Part shown: positions 17,082-25,260 of the stretch, piece after piece
Layout: every line of letters begins with the position of its first letter
Position numbering within the stretch: position 1 is the first letter of the stretch
Notes under the pieces: model-generated
Databases searched by the model: none
Seen by the model: the letters and a program-made list of their open reading frames with translations, nothing else
Told to the model about the DNA's origin: nothing
Position numbers and translations under genes: made by a program
Assembly: GCA_016292255.1 (NCBI GenBank)
Contig: JAEEZZ010000150.1
Coordinates: 1 to 44,008 of the forward strand
Source of the DNA: Oscillospiraceae bacterium
GTDB taxonomy: Bacteria > Bacillota > Clostridia > Oscillospirales > Oscillospiraceae
Length of the DNA stretch: 44,008 nucleotides
Direction of reading: 5' to 3'

Positions 17082-17522
17082 GTGCAGCAACGAATGAACC
17101 GATGGAAGTGGATTTGCCTGGGACTGATTCTCTATGTGTTGATTGTTTCTGCAGCGGAAGTGATCGCTGTCATTTTGTCCAGCCGCTTATGGAGCAGGAT
17201 CGATCTCTTCAATCCGATGGCACCGGTTCTGGCCTTCGCCGCTCTGTTTCTGCAAGGGTCGGAAACCTTAGCAATAAAACTGGTTTTTTTATTTCTACTG
17301 ATGATTGAGCCGCTTCTTCTGTTGCTGGGCTGGCGGCTGGCAGCCCGGAGAAAACGGAGCGGAAGCTGCATCACAGTTTCCTGCGCGCTGATCCATCTTT
17401 TGGTCCACGTATTTTTGATCGCAATTTTACCGATGGCAGGCATTCCTACCGTGTTATGCCTTGCCTTCCCGATCCTTCTGCTGGTTGGGTATACAAAATG
17501 GCAGCCGCCGTTGAAACCCTGA
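17082..17522 (+). CDS. Small multi-pass membrane protein, unknown
   Basis: 146 aa from GTG 17082, 8 nt after AGGAGG; an in-frame reading back to 16929 would translate the palindromes and is rejected. It has four hydrophobic segments: WICLGLILYVLIVSAAEVIAVI, MAPVLAFAALFL, LVFLFLLMIEPLLLLLGW and the pair LIHLLVHVFLIAIL / TVLCLAFPILLLVGY. No family recognised. The gene is flanked on both sides by palindrome clusters sharing two long identical modules, and its TGA stop lies inside the right one. It could have been moved or duplicated with those repeats. Confidence 0.65.
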   Translation: MQQRMNRWKWICLGLILYVLIVSAAEVIAVILSSRLWSRIDLFNPMAPVLAFAALFLQGSETLAIKLVFLFLLMIEPLLLLLGWRLAARRKRSGSCITVSCALIHLLVHVFLIAILPMAGIPTVLCLAFPILLLVGYTKWQPPLKP

Positions 17523-17643
17523 ACCGGCGGGCGCACACTGTGCGCCCCTACGACGCGCGGACGGCAGAGTGCCGTCCCTACGAAAACGGCCGGCAGATTG
17601 CCGGCGCTGCGACATGCGGACGGCAGGGTGCCGTCCCTACGAG
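17515..17643. repeat. Cluster of four palindromic modules
   Basis: Order: GGGCGCACA/TGTGCGCCC (40-nt module identical to 16995-17034), GGACGGCA/TGCCGTCC, GCCGGCA/TGCCGGC (32-nt module identical to 16934-16965), GGACGGCA/TGCCGTCC with a different loop. The modules are the same as in the left cluster but in another order. Confidence 0.85.
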
Positions 17644-17656
17644 TGGAGGTACGAAT

Positions 17657-18097
17657 ATGCAAAACAAGGCTGTGAAGCTGTCGCTGGCGGCGGTGGCGCT
17701 GTTGATTCTGGCTGCGGTGGGGCTGGCGGTGGCCATGCCCTGGCTGGCGAAGTGGTACGCGGATTACCGGATGATCCGGGACAGCGGGCGGATCGCCATT
17801 CTGGCGGCCTATTACGGCTGCCTGCCCTTTGCGCTGACGGCTCTGGTCTGCCTTTGGCGTCTGCTCCGGAACATCCAGGCCGGGCAGGCCTTTCAGAAAT
17901 CCAGCAGCCGCCTGCTGGCGGTGGTAAGCTGGTGCTGTCTGGGGGTGGCCCTGGCGACCCTGGCGGCCTTCCGCTGGTATCCCCCGCTGATCTTCATCAC
18001 CCTGTCCATGATTTTTCTCTTTCTGATCGTGCGGGTGGTGCGCAACTGCTTCATCGCCGCCATCGCCCTCCGGGAAGAGAACGATCTGACGGTGTAG
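17657..18097 (+). CDS. DUF2975 family membrane protein (YoaS-like)
   Basis: 146 aa from ATG 17657 with TGGAGGT upstream; the longer frame from 17456 runs through palindromes and is rejected. Four membrane segments: LSLAAVALLILAAVGLAVAM, IAILAAYYGCLPFALTALVCL, LLAVVSWCCLGVALATLAAF and PLIFITLSMIFLFLIVRVV. The motif WRLLRNIQAGQAFQKSSSRLL between segments 2 and 3 is typical of DUF2975. It is followed after 12 nt by an Xre regulator, the arrangement seen for B. subtilis yoaS/yozG. Function unknown, possibly a membrane sensor or toxin-like partner of the regulator. Confidence 0.82.
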   Translation: MQNKAVKLSLAAVALLILAAVGLAVAMPWLAKWYADYRMIRDSGRIAILAAYYGCLPFALTALVCLWRLLRNIQAGQAFQKSSSRLLAVVSWCCLGVALATLAAFRWYPPLIFITLSMIFLFLIVRVVRNCFIAAIALREENDLTV

Positions 18098-18109
18098 GAG
18101 GGCGCGGCT

Positions 18110-18319
18110 ATGGCGATCATCGTGAATTTGGACGTGATGCTGGCAAAGCGGAAAATGTCCTCCGGCGAGCTGGCCGAACGGGTGGGCATCACCCAGGCCA
18201 ATCTGTCCATTCTGAAAACCGGCAAGGCCAAGGCCGTGCGCTTTTCCACGCTCAACGCCATCTGCGAGGCCCTGGACTGCCAGCCGGGAGACATACTGGA
18301 ATGGACAAGGGACAAGTAA
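18110..18319 (+). CDS. Xre-family helix-turn-helix regulator (YozG-like)
   Basis: 69 aa; GGAGGGCG ribosome site. A single Cro/C1-type domain: LDVMLAKRKMSSGELAERVGITQANLSILKTGKAKAVRFSTLNAICEALDCQPGDILEW, with the recognition helix near residues 31-42. Almost always paired with a DUF2975 membrane protein, as here. Likely autoregulates the pair. The TAA stop lies within the first unit of a 7-nt repeat array. Confidence 0.9.
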   Translation: MAIIVNLDVMLAKRKMSSGELAERVGITQANLSILKTGKAKAVRFSTLNAICEALDCQPGDILEWTRDK

Positions 18320-18348
18320 TAGGTAAGAAGTAAGAAATAATAAGTAAG
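18314..18348. repeat. 7-nt tandem array (AAGTAAG type)
   Basis: AAGTAAT, AGGTAAG, AAGTAAG, AAATAAT, AAGTAAG. The array starts inside the last codons of the Xre gene. Confidence 0.75.
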
Positions 18349-18415
18349 AAATCTTGCAAGCTTCATCTAATTCAATTGTTGTTGGAACATGGTCCAATAA
18401 GGAACGGAGGACAAC

Positions 18416-19225
18416 ATGGAGTTGACAAACCACAAAAGCCATCTGCCCCGATGGGCGATTCTGGCACTGATCTGGATTGGGCCGTTGCTGGCGCACTGGT
18501 GCTTCTGGACCTTCGCCTGCGGTCTGATTTTGAATATCATCAGCTTTCCCTTCTTTGTTCTGGGGCCGGGGCTGATTGTGTCGCGGCTGATTTTCCTCCT
18601 TCGCTCCCGTCGCAGCATCCGAGCGAAAACAGGGCGGGCGATTTTTTATGTTGCTTTGCTCTTTCTTCTTCTCTTTTTGGGGCTGTTCAGTCCCCATCAG
18701 ATTCACCGTTCGAGCCAGAGAAACGCCGTGGCGCGCTTTGAAAGCACGCTTCCGGACTCCGACAAGCGCAGTACAGCCTTTGGGTCTCCGACGCTTGGAG
18801 CACCGGAGAAGACGACCTATCACTACTACAAAACATGTGCCGCAGTTTTTGAGTCCCATGCGCATATTCTGCTCTGCCGCTACAGCCCTGCGGACTACGC
18901 AGCGCAAAAGGACAAATTGGAACGGCAATACGCGTTTCGGACGGAAGCGCTGATCGGCTCTCCCGACCTGCGCGGAGAAAGCACGCTGCTGATTGAACCC
19001 TACGCAAGTATTGAAAACGACGAGTTTCGTTTTCTCTTTCCCTGGGACGGGGCGAATGAATACGGAGATCGGTATTTCAAAACCTGTCTGATGTTCGTCA
19101 CCAACGACGAAACGCACGAAATCGGCTTCATTGCCTTTGACGACGGCGATTTGGACGAGGCAAAGGATCTGACGCAATTCATCACCGACTACTGCGGTTG
19201 GTCTGTCATTCGGTCAAGCAAGTGA
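18416..19225 (+). CDS. Membrane-anchored protein of unknown function
   Basis: 269 aa; CGGAGG 5 nt before the ATG. Residues about 12-60 form two membrane segments (WAILALIWIGPLLAHWCFW, FACGLILNIISFPFFVLGPGLIV), and about 75-93 a third (AIFYVALLFLLLFLGLF). The remaining about 175 residues are soluble, with alternating strands and charged turns (TTYHYYKTCAAVFESHAHILLCRYS... HEIGFIAFDDGDLDEAKDLTQF). No family recognised. Possibly co-transcribed with the next gene (17 bp gap). Confidence 0.7.
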   Translation: MELTNHKSHLPRWAILALIWIGPLLAHWCFWTFACGLILNIISFPFFVLGPGLIVSRLIFLLRSRRSIRAKTGRAIFYVALLFLLLFLGLFSPHQIHRSSQRNAVARFESTLPDSDKRSTAFGSPTLGAPEKTTYHYYKTCAAVFESHAHILLCRYSPADYAAQKDKLERQYAFRTEALIGSPDLRGESTLLIEPYASIENDEFRFLFPWDGANEYGDRYFKTCLMFVTNDETHEIGFIAFDDGDLDEAKDLTQFITDYCGWSVIRSSK

Positions 19226-19242
19226 AAAGGAGATTATCAAAC

Positions 19243-20793
19243 ATGGACGAATACAAAAACGCCGCCCAAGCGGCGGCGTCTGCGGAAAATACGGGCACGG
19301 CCGGCGGCCTGGGGGCTGTCGATCCCCTGCCGGTCTACACGCCGCGGGAAGTCTATCCCAAGCGGCGGGCGCAGAAGCGGGATCTGGCGCTGGCCGGGAC
19401 GCTGCTGGGGCTTTGCCTTCTGCTCTGGGACGCGCTCTGCTGGGCAGGGGGCCTCGGCCTCGCGGAAGCCCTGGCGCTGGCGGGTCTGCTGCCCGCGACG
19501 CTGATCTACCTCAAAAACCGGCCGGGCCGCATGACGGGCTACGGCCGGGTCTGCGCGGCGCTCTATCTGCTGGGCGCGGTCAGCCTCTTCCTCTCCGGCG
19601 ACCGCTCCTTGAAAATCCTGACCGTCTGCGCGATGGTCCCGCTGTATCTGATCGTCCTGCTGGAGCGTCTGGGCCTGCGGACCGGCCTGGGCTTGCAGCA
19701 CCGGCTCCACGATCTGTCCGCCGTCGGCTTCTCGATGTCCCTCGGCCGGGCGGGCGTCGGCGTCTGGGCGCTGACCCACTGCGGCGAAGCCGACTCCAAA
19801 CAGCGCAAGCGGATCGGTGCGGTTCTGATCGGTCTGTTCTGCGCGATCCCCGTGCTGGGCATTCTGGTACCCCTGCTGATCTCCTCCGACGCGGCCTTTG
19901 AGGGCATGGTCGAGCGGATGGATTGGGATCTTGGCAGACGGGCGCTCGTGACGCTGTGCTTTGGCAGCCTTGCCGCGCTGCTGCTGTTCTCCCGGCTCTT
20001 TACCTCCGACAAGGGGCCGCGTGTCCTGCCGGGCTTTACCCGCAAGGGCATTGAGCCTGCCGCCGTAGCAGCCTTCCTCGGCGTGATCGGCGCGGTCTAC
20101 CTGCTCTATCTGCTGGCCCAGTTCGCCTACTTCACCGACGCCTTCCGGGGTCTGCTGCCCAAGGGCTTCACCGTGGCCAAATACGCCCGCCGGGGCTTCT
20201 TCGAGATGTGCGGCATCGTGGCCATCAACCTCTGTCTGATCGTCCTGGCCCTTTCCGTCTGCCGGAAGGACGCGGAGGAGCGGATCCCCGGCGCAGTGCG
20301 GGGGCTGGCCCTTTTCCTCTGCTTCTTCTCCCTGGTCCTAGTGGCGACCGCCCTGTCCAAGATGATCCTCTACATGGGCAGCTTCGGTCTCACCCGGCTG
20401 CGTCTGACCACCTCGGTGTTTATGGTGTTCCTGGGGCTGATCGTTGCGGCCGAGGGGCTCCGCCTGTTTGTGAAAAAGCTTCCGGTGGCGCAGCTTGCCG
20501 TCACCCTGGGGGCTGTGATCCTCATCGGGCTCAGCGTGGCCAACGTGGACGGGATCGTGGCCCGGTACAACGTGGACGCCTGGAAATCCGGCAAGCTGGA
20601 CAGCCTGGACGTGGAAATGATCTGCGATCTGGGAGACGGGGCCGTCCCGGTGCTGGCGGAGCTGGCGGAGGGGAACTATTACGCCGTCTCCGAGCTGGCC
20701 CACCGGGAGCTGGAATTCCGGCGGCCGGAAACGGATCTGCGAAGCTGGAACCTGGTCACCCAGGCGGCAAACGACGCGCTGAAGCGGCGCTGA
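19243..20793 (+). CDS. Multi-pass membrane protein, DUF4153/DUF4173-like
   Basis: 516 aa from ATG 19243 (AAAAGGAG upstream); an in-frame TTG at 19198 overlaps the previous gene and is rejected. Residues 1-50 are cytosolic and Ala/Pro-rich. Then come about ten hydrophobic segments, for example LALAGTLLGLCLLLWDALCW, IGAVLIGLFCAIPVLGILVPLLIS, AAFLGVIGAVYLLYLLAQFAYF and MVFLGLIVAAEGLRLF. The last about 100 residues are soluble (VDAWKSGKLDSLDVEMICDLGDGAVPVLAELAEG). The architecture matches DUF4153/DUF4173 proteins of Firmicutes; biochemical role unknown. Read-through beyond its stop would run antisense to spoIIR. Confidence 0.75.
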   Translation: MDEYKNAAQAAASAENTGTAGGLGAVDPLPVYTPREVYPKRRAQKRDLALAGTLLGLCLLLWDALCWAGGLGLAEALALAGLLPATLIYLKNRPGRMTGYGRVCAALYLLGAVSLFLSGDRSLKILTVCAMVPLYLIVLLERLGLRTGLGLQHRLHDLSAVGFSMSLGRAGVGVWALTHCGEADSKQRKRIGAVLIGLFCAIPVLGILVPLLISSDAAFEGMVERMDWDLGRRALVTLCFGSLAALLLFSRLFTSDKGPRVLPGFTRKGIEPAAVAAFLGVIGAVYLLYLLAQFAYFTDAFRGLLPKGFTVAKYARRGFFEMCGIVAINLCLIVLALSVCRKDAEERIPGAVRGLALFLCFFSLVLVATALSKMILYMGSFGLTRLRLTTSVFMVFLGLIVAAEGLRLFVKKLPVAQLAVTLGAVILIGLSVANVDGIVARYNVDAWKSGKLDSLDVEMICDLGDGAVPVLAELAEGNYYAVSELAHRELEFRRPETDLRSWNLVTQAANDALKRR

Positions 20794-20796
20794 GGT

Positions 20797-20850
20797 GCGG
20801 ACGGCAGAGTGCCGTCCCTACAGAACCGTGGCGCACCGGTGTGCGCCGCT
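20797..20850. repeat. Two GTAGGG-type palindromes between DUF4153-like gene and spoIIR
   Basis: GGACGGCA/TGCCGTCC (20799-20817) followed by CTAC (GTAG on the other strand), then GGCGCAC/GTGCGCC (20830-20847). They lie between two convergent genes and could serve as bidirectional barriers. Confidence 0.75.
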
Positions 20851-20860
20851 GCGGAGCACG

Positions 20861-21466
20861 TCAATCAAACAGCTCCGCCAGCCAATCCAGAAGGCGGAAT
20901 TTGAACTGCACGCTTTCGCTGTCCGAGCTGACCAGCTCGATCTCCTCCGGCGTCAGACCGGCGGAACGGGCGGTCTCCGCGAAGCGCTCCCCCGCCTCCT
21001 CCGTTCCGGCGGGCAGGCAGAGGGCCGGGAAGGCCACGCACCACCAATTATGCCCCGCGCCGGCCCCCAGGGTCACCCGCAGGGCCCGGTAGGTCCCGGC
21101 AGGCAGGGAAAAGCTGTCGTAATCCCGGCGGGGAAAGACCTCCTCCGCCAGGGTCGCGCTCACGGTTTCCCCCGTTCCCAGGCTTTCGAAGGCAGTCTCC
21201 CGCAGGGCGGGCAGGCCCTCGGCCAGGGCGGCAGCCGCCTCGTCCGCGTCGGCGCAGTCCACGGTCAGCGCGGCGATCTGGGGCAGGAGGGCGTCCCGGA
21301 CGGCCAGCTTCCGGGCCTGGTCCAGAGGGTCGTCCGAGGCCGCCACCACATGGAGGCGGATGATCCGATCGGCAAGCGCCCGCTGCTGGAGCAGCACCTG
21401 CCAGGCCATCGCCAGCACACAGATCAGCATACAAGACACGGTCATAAGGAAATATTTTCGATACAC
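20861..21466 (-). CDS. spoIIR: Stage II sporulation protein R
   Basis: 201 aa from GTG 21466, 5 nt after AGGTGA; an upstream TTG at 21499 lies inside a hairpin. The N-terminal membrane/signal segment is FLMTVSCMLICVLAMAWQVLL. Family hallmarks: IRLHVVAASDDPLDQARKLAVRDALLPQI and the C-terminal PAGTYRALRVTLGAGAGHNWWCVAFPALCL. Known role: secreted from the forespore under sigma-F and needed to activate SpoIIGA, hence pro-sigma-E processing in the mother cell. This is direct evidence for a sporulation programme. A 15-bp perfect inverted repeat covers its ribosome site region. Confidence 0.93.
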   Translation of the reverse strand: MYRKYFLMTVSCMLICVLAMAWQVLLQQRALADRIIRLHVVAASDDPLDQARKLAVRDALLPQIAALTVDCADADEAAAALAEGLPALRETAFESLGTGETVSATLAEEVFPRRDYDSFSLPAGTYRALRVTLGAGAGHNWWCVAFPALCLPAGTEEAGERFAETARSAGLTPEEIELVSSDSESVQFKFRLLDWLAELFD

Positions 21467-21473
21467 AAAAATC

Positions 21474-21511
21474 ACCTGTCCATACTTGATTTGTAGCAAG
21501 TATGGACAGGT
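21474..21511. promoter_or_regulatory. 15-bp perfect inverted repeat at the spoIIR start
   Basis: ACCTGTCCATACTTG (21474-21488) and its exact complement at 21497-21511, with an 8-nt loop. On the minus strand the 3' arm contains the AGG of the spoIIR ribosome site. On the plus strand it is followed by a T-rich run, so it can act as a terminator for rightward transcripts. Confidence 0.7.
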
Positions 21512-21571
21512 TTATTGTTTTTTATACTTTTTTGAAGGCGAGTAACACCCCTCATCCGGCGCTGCGCGCCA

Positions 21572-21597
21572 CCTTCCCCCCAGGTGGAAGGCTTTTT
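21572..21597 (+). terminator. Rightward terminator-like hairpin at the ABC gene end
   Basis: CCTTCC/GGAAGG stem with an overlapping CCACCT/AGGTGG alternative, followed by CTTTTTT on the plus strand. The T-run includes the complement of the ABC gene stop codon. The CTCATCCGGCGC...CACCTTCCCCCCAGG context resembles an intergenic repeat common in gut Clostridia. Confidence 0.55.
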
Positions 21598-23411
21598 TAT
21601 ATGGCGTACTGGCTCTGGAAGAGCTCCGCGTAGAAGCCCCTTTGGTTCAGCAGCGCCCGGTGGGTGCCCTGCTCCACGATGCGGCCGTCCCGGAGCACCA
21701 GGATCAGATCCGCGTCCACGATGGTGGACAGCCGGTGGGCGATGACGAAGCAGGTGCGGCCCCCCATGAGCCGGTCCATGGCCTTCTGGATCAGCAGCTC
21801 CGTGCGGGTATCCACGTTGGAGGTGGCCTCGTCCAGGATCAGAATGGGCCGGTTGGCCAGCATGGCCCTGGCAATGGTGAGCAGCTGCTTCTGGCCGGAG
21901 GAAACGGCGGTGCTGTCCTCGGAGATCACGGTGTCATAGCCCTGGGGCAGACGGCGGATGAAGTGGTCGCAGTAGGCCTGGTCGCAGACCCGCCGGATCT
22001 CCTCCCGGCTGGCTCCGGGACTGCCGTAGCCCACGTTTTCGGCCACGGTACCCTTGAAGAGCCAGGTCTCCTGGAGCACCATGGCAAAGAGCTTCCGGTT
22101 CTCCTCCCGGGACAGCTCCGAGGCGTCCCGGCCATCGATCAGCACCCGGCCCTGCTGGATGTCGTAGAAGCGCATCAGCAGGTTGACGATGGTGGTCTTG
22201 CCCGCCCCGGTGGGGCCCACGATGGCCACCTTCTGGCCCGGCTTGACCTCCATATTCAGATCCCGGATCAGGGGCTTGTTGGGATCGTAGGAGAAATCCA
22301 CGTGCTCAAAGACCACGCGGCCCTTGGTCTCCCCTGCCACAGCTCCGGTGGGGTCCTCCTCCTCGGGCAGATCCAGCATGGCGAACACCCGCTTGGCCGC
22401 GCCCTTGATCTGCTGGATGTAGCCCAGGCCAAAGGCCATACGCTCCAGGGGCGAGGAGAGACGGCGGGCAAAGAGGATGATGGTGACCACCGTACCGATG
22501 GCAACGCCCCGGTTCAAAATCAGCCAGCCGCCCACAACGGTGACGACGATATAGGCCAGGGCGTTCACCGTGGCGATGACCGGCTGGACGATGGAAGATA
22601 GGAAGTCGCCCAGGATGCGGCTGTGCTGGTGACGCTTGGAGAGGGCGTCGTATCTCTCCTGCATGATCCCTTCCCCGCAGAAGGCCTTGGTGGTGGGATA
22701 ATTGGTGAAGGCCTCCTCCGCCAGGGCGGTCAGCTTGCCGCCCAGGTCCCAGTGCTTGTCCCAGTGCTTTTCGCCCAGGGTCGCCATCTTGGTAGAAAGA
22801 AGGATGGACAGCGGCGACAGCAGCACCACAGGGATCGCCATGCGCCAATCCGTCAGAAAGAGGATCACGGCGATCACGGTCATTTGCAGGAAGCCGGACA
22901 GCAGGATATCCACGATGATATAGATGCTGTCGGCCATATTGCCCACGTCGTCCATCATGCGGTCGATCACGTCGCCGGCCGGGGTCTTATCCACGAAGGA
23001 CACAGGCAGACGGCGCAGCTTTTCCGAAATGCGGATCCGAAATCCCGCACAGAAGTAACGACTGACGACGTTTTGCAGGAAGAAGTACTTGCCGTAGGTC
23101 ATCAGCCCCTCCATGGCGTACACGCCCAGGAGCAGGCCCAGCCCCGGCAGCAGACCGGCCGCCAGGCCGGGGGTCTTGTTCTTGGTCCAGTCGTATAGCT
23201 TGTCGATCTGCTTGCCCAGCAGCTCCGGCTCCGCCACGGCGCAGCCGATCAGCAGCAGGCAGAACAGGGCGCAGAGCAGGATCCAGGCCCACAGGGGCTT
23301 GATCTCCCGCAGCAGGCGCTTGCCGGTCTCGTCCAGCAGGCGGCGCTTGCCCTTCGGCTCCTTGCCCGCTTCGGCCTGTTCCGATTCAAGATTTCGTTCT
23401 GTGGAACTCAT
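21597..23411 (-). CDS. ABC exporter half-transporter, canonical NBD (TM288/BmrD-like)
   Basis: 604 aa with a long charged N-tail (1-35), six membrane segments to about residue 330 and a nucleotide-binding domain from about 365. Walker A GPTGAGKTT near 399; signature VSSGQKQLLTIARA (second Gly replaced by Ser); Walker B ILILDEATSNVD with catalytic Glu; H-loop AHRLST. The start ATG overlaps the stop of the preceding half-transporter (ATGA), implying coupled translation and a heterodimer. Known relatives are multidrug exporters (TM287/288, BmrC/BmrD); the substrate here is unknown. Confidence 0.9.
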   Translation of the reverse strand: MSSTERNLESEQAEAGKEPKGKRRLLDETGKRLLREIKPLWAWILLCALFCLLLIGCAVAEPELLGKQIDKLYDWTKNKTPGLAAGLLPGLGLLLGVYAMEGLMTYGKYFFLQNVVSRYFCAGFRIRISEKLRRLPVSFVDKTPAGDVIDRMMDDVGNMADSIYIIVDILLSGFLQMTVIAVILFLTDWRMAIPVVLLSPLSILLSTKMATLGEKHWDKHWDLGGKLTALAEEAFTNYPTTKAFCGEGIMQERYDALSKRHQHSRILGDFLSSIVQPVIATVNALAYIVVTVVGGWLILNRGVAIGTVVTIILFARRLSSPLERMAFGLGYIQQIKGAAKRVFAMLDLPEEEDPTGAVAGETKGRVVFEHVDFSYDPNKPLIRDLNMEVKPGQKVAIVGPTGAGKTTIVNLLMRFYDIQQGRVLIDGRDASELSREENRKLFAMVLQETWLFKGTVAENVGYGSPGASREEIRRVCDQAYCDHFIRRLPQGYDTVISEDSTAVSSGQKQLLTIARAMLANRPILILDEATSNVDTRTELLIQKAMDRLMGGRTCFVIAHRLSTIVDADLILVLRDGRIVEQGTHRALLNQRGFYAELFQSQYAI

Positions 23412-25174
23412 GCGATTTCACCTCCAGTCTGGGAGAGATAGATCTCCCGATAGATGGAGCAGCTCTTCAGCAGCTCCGCGTGGGTCCCGCCTCCCACCAG
23501 AGCGCCGTCGGACAGGACGAAGATCCGGTCGGAGTGCATGGCGGAGACCACCCGCTGGGTAATGACGATGCGGGTCCTGCCCGCCAGCTTCTCGTTCAGG
23601 GCCTTGCGGACCCGGGCCTCGGTGATGAAGTCCAGGGCGGAGAAGGAATCGTCAAAGATATAGATGGGTGCGTCCTTGAGGATGCCCCGGGCAATGGCAA
23701 GCCGCTGCTTCTGGCCGCCGGAGACGTTGGTGGCTGCAGGCTCCAGCTTGAAGCTCAGCCCCTCGGGCTGCTCCCGGATGAAGTCCGCCACCTGGGCCAG
23801 CTCCAGAGCGGCCCAGAGCTCCTCGTCGGTGGCGTCGGGCTTGGCCATGCGGAGATTTTCCGCCACGGTCCCGGCGTAGAGCATGGACTTTTGCAGGGCG
23901 CAGGAAATGTTGTTCCGCACGTCCTTGGGGGACAGTGCCGCAGCGTCCTGCATTTCGGACGGGGCGTCGAGGGCGCCGCCCCCTACGGCGAAGCGGAGCT
24001 TGCCCTCGGTGGGCTGGCGGAAGGCCAGCAGGAGCTCCGCCAGGGTGGTCTTGCCGGAGCCGGTGCCGCCGATGACGGAGACCCACTCCCCTGCCCGGAT
24101 ATGGATGTCCACGTCGCTCAGTGCAGGCAGGGCGCTGCCGGGATAGGTGAAGCTGACGTGATCCAGGTCGATGGCGCCGGAAAAACGCCGACCCTCGGCA
24201 GTGCGCGCTTCCTCAAGGCCGGTGGACTCGGTGATCTGGCCCAGGCGCTTGATCGCCACTCGAATATGGGGCAGCATAACGATATCGTAGGAAATGGCGA
24301 TGATCGCGCCCAGGATGATGTTGATGTACTGAATGATGGCGAACACGTCGCCGGCGGTCAGGCCGCTGCCCCGCTCCATGCGGATCCCGCCCAGATAGAC
24401 GATCAGCAGGGCTGCCGCGTTCAGCACGAATGCTGCCGCAGGATCGATGATCTCCATGCGGACGTTGGCGCGAATCAGGTGCTCCGCCATGATCTTGGTG
24501 GAATCGGTGACGCGCTCATGGGCATTCTGCTCCCGGTTGAAGGCGCGGATGACCCGCACGCCCCGGAGCCGCTCCCGAACCAGGTCGTTCTGCTTGTCGC
24601 AGTAGTCGTCGGCCACGTCCCAGAGGTGCTCGATCTTCTTGCTCATCAGCATACCCGCACCGATCAGCAGAGGCACGGCGCAGAGGATCACCAGGGAGAG
24701 GGTCACGTCCTTCCGCATACAGAGGAAGACGCCCCCCAGGAACATCAGCGGAATGATCAGGATGCTCCCGCAGAGGGAGGAAATGATCCAGGTCAGAGTT
24801 CCCACGTCATGGGAAAAACGAGTGACCAAATTGGAGGTACCGATCCGGCCAACCTCCGACAGGGTCATGGTGTGGACCTTGCGGAAAAGCGCGGAACGGA
24901 GATCCATGGTATAACCGGCCACAACGTGGTAGACCACCCAGTAACCGCCCGCCACAGAGGCAAGGCTCACCAGGGAAGTCGCCAGCATCAGTCCGGCGGT
25001 TTTGAGAATATAGGGAAAGGTGTTGGTCTCCGCTGCGCCGTAGACGCCCTTGTCCAGCACGTTGGACATGAGGGTGGGCAGCAGCAGATCGCAGACCGCG
25101 GAAATCGCCATCAGCAGGGTCGCCAGGGCGATCTTGCCCCTGTAGGGCTTCAAATAACAAAACAGCTTTCGCAT
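23408..25174 (-). CDS. ABC exporter half-transporter with degenerate ATP site (TM287/BmrC-like) and a repeat-derived insert
   Basis: 588 aa from ATG 25174 (AAAGGAGG about 8 nt upstream); an ATG at 25207 has no ribosome site. Six membrane segments, then an NBD with Walker A GGTGSGKTT near residue 368 and signature VSGGQKQRLAIARG. Walker B is IYIFDDSFSALD, with Asp in place of the catalytic Glu. Gln replaces the switch His (VITQRVVSAM). This is the classical impaired site of heterodimeric exporters. Residues about 396-409 (AVGGGALDAPSEMQ), between Walker A and the Q-loop, are encoded by a palindromic element that also occurs between genes near 16.97 kb. Probably in an operon with rsgA upstream. 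Confidence 0.9.
   Translation of the reverse strand: MRKLFCYLKPYRGKIALATLLMAISAVCDLLLPTLMSNVLDKGVYGAAETNTFPYILKTAGLMLATSLVSLASVAGGYWVVYHVVAGYTMDLRSALFRKVHTMTLSEVGRIGTSNLVTRFSHDVGTLTWIISSLCGSILIIPLMFLGGVFLCMRKDVTLSLVILCAVPLLIGAGMLMSKKIEHLWDVADDYCDKQNDLVRERLRGVRVIRAFNREQNAHERVTDSTKIMAEHLIRANVRMEIIDPAAAFVLNAAALLIVYLGGIRMERGSGLTAGDVFAIIQYINIILGAIIAISYDIVMLPHIRVAIKRLGQITESTGLEEARTAEGRRFSGAIDLDHVSFTYPGSALPALSDVDIHIRAGEWVSVIGGTGSGKTTLAELLLAFRQPTEGKLRFAVGGGALDAPSEMQDAAALSPKDVRNNISCALQKSMLYAGTVAENLRMAKPDATDEELWAALELAQVADFIREQPEGLSFKLEPAATNVSGGQKQRLAIARGILKDAPIYIFDDSFSALDFITEARVRKALNEKLAGRTRIVITQRVVSAMHSDRIFVLSDGALVGGGTHAELLKSCSIYREIYLSQTGGEIA
23961..23986. repeat. Palindromic element inside the ABC transporter gene
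   Basis: 26 nt identical to 16969-16994 in the intergenic cluster. It contains GGGGCG/CGCCCC arms and ends, on the coding strand, with the usual GTAGGG. It is read in frame within the NBD. Confidence 0.85.
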
Positions 25175-25226
25175 TGAAATCCCCTCCTTTCGGGGGTTAT
25201 GGTTCATAATTTATAGCGCATGGCTT

Positions 25227-25249
25227 GTAGGGACGGCTCGCAGCCGTCC
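25227..25249. repeat. GTAGGG-type palindrome upstream of the ABC genes
   Basis: GTAG followed by GGACGGCT/AGCCGTCC with loop CGC. It sits between rsgA and the ABC half-transporter gene. Confidence 0.8.
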
Positions 25250-25260
25250 TGATATGGCAT

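Noticed and set aside
16801-17097. 98-codon protein between the HExxH gene and the 17082 gene
   Set aside because: It spans a promoter and several palindromes, has an Arg/Pro/Ala-rich composition typical of translated repeats, and lacks a ribosome site.
23408-25174. Loss-of-function ABC gene because of Asp for catalytic Glu and Gln for switch His
   Set aside because: These changes are the normal degenerate site of TM287/BmrC-type heterodimeric exporters and are complemented by the partner subunit.
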